A stretch of 9,322 nucleotides of DNA from Oscillospiraceae bacterium (GTDB taxonomy: Bacteria; Bacillota_A; Clostridia; Oscillospirales; Oscillospiraceae). The position numbers and the translations under genes are program-made. The notes below the pieces were generated by a model. That model had not been told where the DNA came from and ran no database searches. It was given only the letters and a program-made list of their open reading frames with translations. The stretch spans positions 1 through 9,322 of the forward strand of contig JAFQPT010000318.1 in the NCBI GenBank assembly GCA_017411665.1, read 5' to 3'. Positions 5,159 to 9,322 of this stretch are shown here, piece after piece; positions within the stretch are counted from its first letter, which is position 1, and every line of letters begins with the position of its first letter.

Positions 5159-5166
5159 AGTTTGTT

Positions 5167-6042
5167 TTATTCGGGAATTCTCCCGCAGGTCCTGCACAAA
5201 AATACCTCGGGATACCGCTTGCGCAGTGCGTAATAGCAGTCCTTGGCGGTCTTGTCATCGGGGAAAATCCCGAACACCGCACTGCCTGTGCCGCTCATGC
5301 AGGCACCCAACGCCCCGTGATTCATCAGCGCACGCTTGATTTCCATAATCCCCTTAGTGCGTCTGCCCAGTACGTCCTCAAACACATTGTACATGCGGCA
5401 GATGACCCCCTGGGGATTGCCGTCCTTCAGTGCCTGCACAATTCCGTCCGTATCGGGACGGCACTTATTTTTACGGGCATCGATCTGCTTAAACAGCTCG
5501 GGGGTGGAAATGGAGAAATAGGGCTTGCAAATGACCACAGGATGGTCCCCGAAATAGGGCAGCTCTGTCATGATTTCCCCGCGGTTGGTGGCAAGCTGGG
5601 TTCCCCCTGCCACGCAGAAGGCCACGTCCGAGCCCACATCCCGCGCCATAATCTCCAGCTGCTCTACGGTAAAGGGCCGATCCATCATGGTGTTCAGTCC
5701 CCGCAGCACCGCTGCCGCGTCGGTGGACCCGCCGCCCAGACCCGCACACACGGGATTGCGCTTGTGCAGCTTTATATGAACACCCTTCCCCTGCATGTCA
5801 TAATCCTTGGCAAAGCGCATGGCGGCCTTCACTGCCACATTGCGCCGGTCGCCGGGAATGAAGCCGCGGTTGGACTCAGCGGAAAAGCTTCCGTCATCGG
5901 TCAGCGTAATCAGCACGTCGTCATGCAGGGTCACTGACTGCATCACCATGCACATTTCATGATAGCCATCGTCGCGGACACCCATAACGTCAATGGAAAG
6001 ATTCAGTTTTGCGTATGCGTTTTCTTTGATTTCTCTCAACAT
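5167..6042 (-). CDS. ispE: 4-diphosphocytidyl-2-C-methyl-D-erythritol kinase
   Basis: A 291-residue GHMP kinase that phosphorylates CDP-methylerythritol at the 2-hydroxyl with ATP, step four of the non-mevalonate (MEP) isoprenoid pathway in the cytosol. Motifs: AYAKLNL (9-15, with the catalytic-region Lys12), DGYHEM (25-30), the GHMP phosphate loop PVCAGLGGGSTDAAA (97-111), GSDVAF (137-142, Asp139 as expected catalytic Asp), and the C-terminal MSGTGSAVFG motif. STD replaces the more common SSD in the loop, a conservative change. Length is normal. The ATG at 6040-6042 has AAAGGAG 10 bases upstream. The gene has its own promoter and terminator, so it looks monocistronic. Confidence 0.95.
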   Translation of the reverse strand: MLREIKENAYAKLNLSIDVMGVRDDGYHEMCMVMQSVTLHDDVLITLTDDGSFSAESNRGFIPGDRRNVAVKAAMRFAKDYDMQGKGVHIKLHKRNPVCAGLGGGSTDAAAVLRGLNTMMDRPFTVEQLEIMARDVGSDVAFCVAGGTQLATNRGEIMTELPYFGDHPVVICKPYFSISTPELFKQIDARKNKCRPDTDGIVQALKDGNPQGVICRMYNVFEDVLGRRTKGIMEIKRALMNHGALGACMSGTGSAVFGIFPDDKTAKDCYYALRKRYPEVFLCRTCGRIPE

Positions 6043-6075
6043 AGCATCTGCGCTCCTTTGTCACTTCCTACGTTT

Positions 6076-6104
6076 AGTATAGCCCCAAAGTGACGGTTTG
6101 GAAA
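6076..6104 (-). promoter_or_regulatory. Predicted sigma-A promoter of ispE
   Basis: Minus strand: TTTCCA (6099-6104, four of six), 17-base spacer, TATACT (6076-6081, five of six). Transcription would begin near 6069, about 27 bases before the ATG. The -10 lies within an inverted repeat, GTCACTT (6060-6066) and AAGTGAC (6088-6094). Confidence 0.55.
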
Positions 6105-6159
6105 GTGCTTTTTCGCGCTTTCAGCTCTTTTTCCGAATGTAAACTTTTTGCGACATTGA

Positions 6160-6187
6160 TTGACAAGCGGCGTGATGGGGGTATAAT
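6160..6187 (+). promoter_or_regulatory. Predicted sigma-A promoter of the DUF445 gene
   Basis: A perfect TTGACA (6160-6165), 16-base spacer and a perfect TATAAT (6182-6187). Transcription would start near 6194, about 26 bases before the ATG. It is the strongest-looking promoter in the window and is divergent from that of ispE. Confidence 0.85.
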
Positions 6188-6219
6188 AAACCCATCAACC
6201 TTGGAAGAAAGGACCAGAT

Positions 6220-7083
6220 ATGGAATATTTGCACTATCTTTCCGGCCCTCTGATCGGTGCCGTCATCGGCTATTGCACCAACTATATTGCAGTCAAAATG
6301 CTGTTTCATCCCTATAAAGAAGAAAAACTCTTTGGCATGACCCTCCCCTTCACCCCCGGTGTCATTCCCAAAAACAAGCCCCGTCTGGCCCGCGCCATCG
6401 CTCATGCGGTAGCCACCGTGCTGCTGACCAAGAAGGATCTGGCAGGGCTTATCACCGATTCCGCTGTGGAAACCACAGGCACTGCCATTGTGACAAAAAG
6501 CGGTCTGTTCGGCGACAAATCCCCCAACGAGCTGGTACAGCGATTCGGCAAGGAGGATTTGGACACGACCCGTATTGAGGCCTTTCTCACCGAAAAGGTA
6601 TACGACGGCATCAAGACCATGGACATCGGCAGCATCGTAGCCGACAAGGCTATGGAGGTCGTCCGCAGCAATCCCATGCTGGGCTTCCTGCCCGTAAACA
6701 GCATCATCGGCACCATCAAAAACAAAATCGCCGATTATGTGGACAGTGACGAGTGCTACGTACAAATTGCAAATGTGGTCTCCGAAAAGGTGGACGAGCT
6801 CAAGTCCGCACCCACAGGAGAAACACTGGGTTCTCTGGGGCTCACCGCAGCCACCGCGGAAGCACTGGTCATTGCTTCCATCCATAAGCTGCTAGACAAG
6901 TATTTGGAGCCCATGCTGGACATGCTGCCCATTGAGCAGATTATCGAGGATAAAATCAATGACATGGACATCGCCATGTTTGAAGAGCTGGTTATGTCCG
7001 TCATGAAAAACGAGCTGAATGCTATTGTCAATCTCGGCTTCTTCATCGGTCTGATCATCGGTGTGGTCAATATTTTCATTTAA
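6220..7083 (+). CDS. DUF445 family membrane protein
   Basis: A 287-residue protein of the DUF445 (YheB/YtwF-like) family, whose function is not established. The N-terminal hydrophobic segment (about 4-29) contains GYCTNYIAVKMLFHPY (17-32), followed by the family signature LPFTPGVIPKNK (42-53). The middle (about 55-260) is charged and helical without obvious catalytic residues. A second membrane segment ends the chain (about 267-287, LGFFIGLIIGVVNIFI). This gives a protein anchored at both ends with a large soluble middle. The ATG is preceded by AGAAAGGA at 6-base spacing. A strong promoter lies upstream and a terminator follows, so it is a single-gene unit. Confidence 0.88.
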   Translation: MEYLHYLSGPLIGAVIGYCTNYIAVKMLFHPYKEEKLFGMTLPFTPGVIPKNKPRLARAIAHAVATVLLTKKDLAGLITDSAVETTGTAIVTKSGLFGDKSPNELVQRFGKEDLDTTRIEAFLTEKVYDGIKTMDIGSIVADKAMEVVRSNPMLGFLPVNSIIGTIKNKIADYVDSDECYVQIANVVSEKVDELKSAPTGETLGSLGLTAATAEALVIASIHKLLDKYLEPMLDMLPIEQIIEDKINDMDIAMFEELVMSVMKNELNAIVNLGFFIGLIIGVVNIFI

Positions 7084-7110
7084 ATTCGAATACCGAATTC
7101 CGCAAAGCTG

Positions 7111-7138
7111 CCTCCCCTTTTAAAAGGGGAGGTTTTTT
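7111..7138 (+). terminator. Rho-independent terminator of the DUF445 gene
   Basis: A perfect palindrome, CCTCCCCTTTT (7111-7121) with AAAAGGGGAGG (7122-7132), is followed by TTTTTT (7133-7138), 27 bases after the stop codon. Confidence 0.92.
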
Positions 7139-7190
7139 CGGCGTTTTCTCAAAAAATATCTGTGATTTTGTTTGCTTTTGCCGTAATAAA

Positions 7191-7199
7191 TGGTATAAT
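7191..7199 (+). promoter_or_regulatory. Predicted extended -10 promoter of the NUDIX gene
   Basis: TGGTATAAT: a perfect TATAAT (7194-7199) with the TGN extension. The -35 region (TTTGCT at 7171-7176) is weak. The start would be near 7206, with a leader of about 46 bases containing short GGGG/CCCC and CCTT/AAGG inverted segments ahead of the ATG. Confidence 0.65.
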
Positions 7200-7251
7200 A
7201 TTCTATTAAAATGGGGTGAAATGTATTTCCCCTTCGGAAGGTGAAGGAAGC

Positions 7252-7725
7252 ATGTATGTAAACACCACTTTAGGCTATATCGAGCGGGATGACGCATATC
7301 TGATGCTCCATCGCGTGAAGAAGAAAAACGACCTGAATCACGACAAGTGGGTAGGCATCGGCGGCAAATTCGAGGACGGCGAAAGCCCCGAAGAATGTAT
7401 GCGCCGTGAGGCGCTGGAGGAAACGGGGCTGACCCTCCACGACCTACAGCTGAAAGGTATCGTTACATTCGTATCGAACGAGTGGGATAATGAATACATG
7501 TTCCTGTACACCTGCACCCGATTCAGCGGTGAGCTGACGGAGTGCAAGGAAGGAAATCTCGAGTGGGTGGCCAAGGACAAGGTCTGCGACCTGCCCATCT
7601 GGGAGGGCGACAAGATTTTCTTCCGTCTGCTGAACGAAAACGCCCCTTTCTTCTCTCTCAAGCTCAGCTACGAAGGCGATAAGCTGGTGTACGCAGCGCT
7701 CAACGGCGAAGAGCTGCCGATTTAA
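7252..7725 (+). CDS. NUDIX hydrolase, probable 8-oxo-dGTP diphosphatase (MutT-like)
   Basis: A 157-residue protein with a complete Nudix box, GX5EX7REUXEEXGU, at residues 38-60 (Gly38, Glu44, Arg52, Glu53, Glu56, Glu57, Gly59). Trp33 and the GIGGK stretch lead into it. The C-terminal part (ENAPFFSLKLSYEGDKLV) resembles MutT/MTH1-type members that remove oxidised purine nucleoside triphosphates to prevent mutation. The exact substrate is inference. The ATG at 7252 is preferred over the in-frame GTG at 7216 because AAGGTGAAGGA precedes it at suitable distance. It is followed by a repeat and then hflX in the same direction, with no clear terminator between, so they may share a transcript. Confidence 0.9.
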   Translation: MYVNTTLGYIERDDAYLMLHRVKKKNDLNHDKWVGIGGKFEDGESPEECMRREALEETGLTLHDLQLKGIVTFVSNEWDNEYMFLYTCTRFSGELTECKEGNLEWVAKDKVCDLPIWEGDKIFFRLLNENAPFFSLKLSYEGDKLVYAALNGEELPI

Positions 7726-7735
7726 AATTTTCACT

Positions 7736-7808
7736 TGTAGGGACCGGCCTCCCGGACGGTCCGCTCCCAAACATTGAAAACGGACCGCCAAGGATGTCGG
7801 TCCCTACA
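7736..7808. repeat. Two-module hairpin repeat, copy 2 (order A-B'), between NUDIX gene and hflX
   Basis: Module A at 7736-7763 (TGTAGGGACCGGCC... ending GGTCCG) and B' at 7781-7808 (CGGACCGCCAAGG... ending CCCTACA), with a 17-base spacer. The arms are imperfect inverted repeats (23 of 28 bases pair) and end in TGTAGGG/CCCTACA, like terminal inverted repeats. Flanks AATTTTCA and TGAAATT extend the symmetry. It lies in the 111-base gap between two co-directional genes and could act as an mRNA processing or stability hairpin. Confidence 0.85.
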
Positions 7809-7836
7809 CATGAAATTGGAATAAGGAACTTAACAT

Positions 7837-9132
7837 ATGGACGAAATGAAAGTTAAAATCGAACGTGCCGCGCTGGCAGGTCTGGCAGCAGGCAGCATGC
7901 TCCCCGCAGACCGCTCCACCGACATCTCCATGGATGAGCTGGAAGCACTGGTGGAAACCGCAGGCGGCATTGCCGTGGGCCGACTCCTGCAGAATCGCCC
8001 CACGCCCGCCCCCCGCTCCTTCATCGGCGAGGGCAAGGTACAGGAGCTGAAGGAGTTCATCGAAGCCAACGACTGCAACATGGCGGTCTTCGACAACGAG
8101 CTGTCTCCCTCTCAGATGCGCGCACTGCAGGAAGACCTTGGTGTCAAGGTTTTGGACCGCAGCGGTCTGATTCTGGATATTTTCGCCCAGCGCGCCCAGA
8201 CCCGTGAAGGTCAGCTGCAGGTGGAGCTGGCGCAGTACCACTATCTGATGCCCCGACTGACGGGTATGTGGACCCACCTTGTCCGCCAGACCGCAAGCGG
8301 CGGCGGCAGCCCCATCGGTACCAGAGGTCCCGGTGAAACCCAGCTGGAAACCGACCGCCGACACATCCGCAAGAAGATTCAGAAGCTGGAAGAGGAGCTG
8401 GAAGCGGTACGCAAGGTCCGCGCCACACAGCGCAGACAGCGCGAAAAGAACGCAGTCCCCGTTGTGGCTCTGGTGGGCTACACCAACGCAGGCAAGTCCT
8501 CTATCCTCAACGCGCTGACCGACGCAGGCATCCCCGCCAACAACCGTCTGTTTGACACACTGGATACCACCACCCGCCATCTGAAGCTGGAAGGTGCGGA
8601 GGAAATTCTACTGTCCGACACCGTAGGCTTCATCCGCAAGCTGCCCCACCATCTGGTGGAAGCCTTTAAGGCAACGCTGGAAGAGCTGAAGTATGCAGAT
8701 ATCCTGCTGCATGTCATCGACATCTCCAACCCCGACTGGGAAAGCCAGGCAAAAATCGTAGACGATTTGATTGAAGAGCTGGAGGCACAAAACACCCCCT
8801 GCATCCGCGTTTACAATAAGTGCGATGTCTATCTGGGTGTACTGCCCCACGGTGAAAACGTGGTTTGCGTGTCCGCACGCACAGGCGAAGGTCTGGATAA
8901 GCTGAAGAACAACATCTCTTCCATCCTCAATGCCGATAAATACCACGCGATTTTCCGCATCCCCTACCACCGCGGCGATTTGGTGAGCCTGCTGCAGAGC
9001 GAAGCAGCAGTGCTGCAGCTGGAATACGCAGAAGACGGCACCGTCATCGAAGCCATCGTGAAGCCCGAAATGTGGGGCCGCGTCAAAGAATTTTCCAACA
9101 TCCCCGAACGCAAAAAGGAGGCCTGGGAATGA
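7837..9132 (+). CDS. hflX: GTPase HflX
   Basis: A 431-residue, normal-length HflX: a ribosome-associated GTPase that splits or rescues stalled ribosomes, notably under stress. The N-terminal HflX domain includes the glycine-rich GGGSPIGTRGPGETQLE (155-171) and is followed by a coiled-coil linker (about 175-205). The GTPase domain has G1 GYTNAGKS (214-221), G3 DTVGF (261-265), G4 NKCD (327-330) and G5 SAR (346-348). A C-terminal domain of about 70 residues follows. The ATG has AAGGAA at 8-base spacing. No separate promoter is clear. The stop codon overlaps the next start (ATGA), so hflX and the IMPACT-family gene are probably coupled. Confidence 0.96.
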   Translation: MDEMKVKIERAALAGLAAGSMLPADRSTDISMDELEALVETAGGIAVGRLLQNRPTPAPRSFIGEGKVQELKEFIEANDCNMAVFDNELSPSQMRALQEDLGVKVLDRSGLILDIFAQRAQTREGQLQVELAQYHYLMPRLTGMWTHLVRQTASGGGSPIGTRGPGETQLETDRRHIRKKIQKLEEELEAVRKVRATQRRQREKNAVPVVALVGYTNAGKSSILNALTDAGIPANNRLFDTLDTTTRHLKLEGAEEILLSDTVGFIRKLPHHLVEAFKATLEELKYADILLHVIDISNPDWESQAKIVDDLIEELEAQNTPCIRVYNKCDVYLGVLPHGENVVCVSARTGEGLDKLKNNISSILNADKYHAIFRIPYHRGDLVSLLQSEAAVLQLEYAEDGTVIEAIVKPEMWGRVKEFSNIPERKKEAWE

Positions 9133-9322
9133 CCGAATACTACATCCCCGCAGGCCCCGGCGAAGCGGAATTTGTGGAAAAGCGCTCCAGCTTTCTCGGT
9201 CATGTTCGTATGGTGGAAACGGAGGAAGAGGCCAAGGCATTCGTGCAGGCAGTAAAGAAGGAGCATTACGATGCCCGTCACAACTGCTGGTGCTATGCCA
9301 TCAAAGACGGCCCCACCCGCTA
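9129..9322 (+). CDS. YigZ/IMPACT (UPF0029) family protein, N-terminal part (partial)
   Basis: An open frame starting with the ATG that overlaps the hflX stop (ATGA) and running off the window after 64 codons. GGAGG (9117-9121) lies 7 bases upstream. The residues EFVEKRSSFLGHV (14-26), VETEEEAKAF (29-38) and KKEHYDARHNCWCYAIKDG (43-61) are the N-terminal signature of the YigZ/YvyE/IMPACT family. In that family the conserved HxDARHxC/W segment leads into the catalytic-like fold. The bacterial role is not settled; eukaryotic IMPACT regulates GCN2. The C-terminal part is outside the window. Confidence 0.9.
   Translation, partial: MTEYYIPAGPGEAEFVEKRSSFLGHVRMVETEEEAKAFVQAVKKEHYDARHNCWCYAIKDGPTR

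Noticed and set aside
4886..5197. Two 103-codon minus-strand open frames in the spoIIR-ispE gap
   Set aside because: They translate through the repeat and terminator hairpin, have low-complexity sequence with no known motif, and one overlaps the spoIIR promoter.
5107..5937. Plus-strand open frame (276 codons) across ispE
   Set aside because: Antisense shadow of ispE, rich in His/Gln/Gly as typical of such shadows, with no initiation signal.
1189..7808. CRISPR array
   Set aside because: The repeats are only two pairs at distant loci, palindromic, with no regular spacer array and no cas gene nearby.

Overview
The window looks like a chromosomal segment of an anaerobic, spore-forming Firmicute, most likely a gut Clostridia of the Oscillospiraceae/Ruminococcaceae type. 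This rests on a spoIIR-like sporulation gene, a HemZ-type radical SAM protein, Shine-Dalgarno-led genes with some TTG starts, fairly high GC coding DNA with AT-rich intergenic regions, and many short hairpin repeats between genes. No rRNA, tRNA, CRISPR array or transposase was found. The species assignment is inference.

Layout. (1) 1-158 is the acidic C-terminal tail of an unidentified + strand gene. It converges on a PHP-domain phosphoesterase (minus, 219-1055), with a bidirectional terminator between them. (2) 1056-1311 is a divergent promoter region with a TTTGTCA/TGACAAA palindrome and the first copy of a two-module hairpin repeat. (3) hemZ (1312-2796) overlaps a P-loop nucleoside/uridine kinase-like gene (2771-3709). 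(4) 3717-4213 is a compact AT-rich cassette: a DUF559 endonuclease-like gene with a TTG start, enclosed by 51-bp inverted repeats that each contain two hairpins. It is followed by a bidirectional terminator. (5) spoIIR (minus, 4275-4868) has a good candidate sigma-F promoter. Upstream of it is an approximately 300-bp gene-free stretch of repeats, then ispE (minus, 5167-6042). (6) A second divergent region serves ispE and a DUF445 membrane protein (6220-7083). (7) After a strong terminator come a NUDIX hydrolase (7252-7725), a second copy of the two-module repeat (7736-7808), hflX (7837-9132), and the start of a YigZ/IMPACT-family gene (from 9129, cut by the window end).

Most genes are ordinary housekeeping: isoprenoid precursor synthesis (ispE), nucleotide-pool cleaning (NUDIX), ribosome-associated GTPase (hflX), compartment-specific sporulation signalling (spoIIR). 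The most unusual item is the DUF559 cassette. Its two ends are the same 51 bp in inverted orientation, yet one hairpin in them has changed sequence while keeping its base pairing. That suggests a selected structure and a candidate non-autonomous or self-contained mobile unit. The second theme is a set of hairpin repeats tagged TGTAGGG at three intergenic places.
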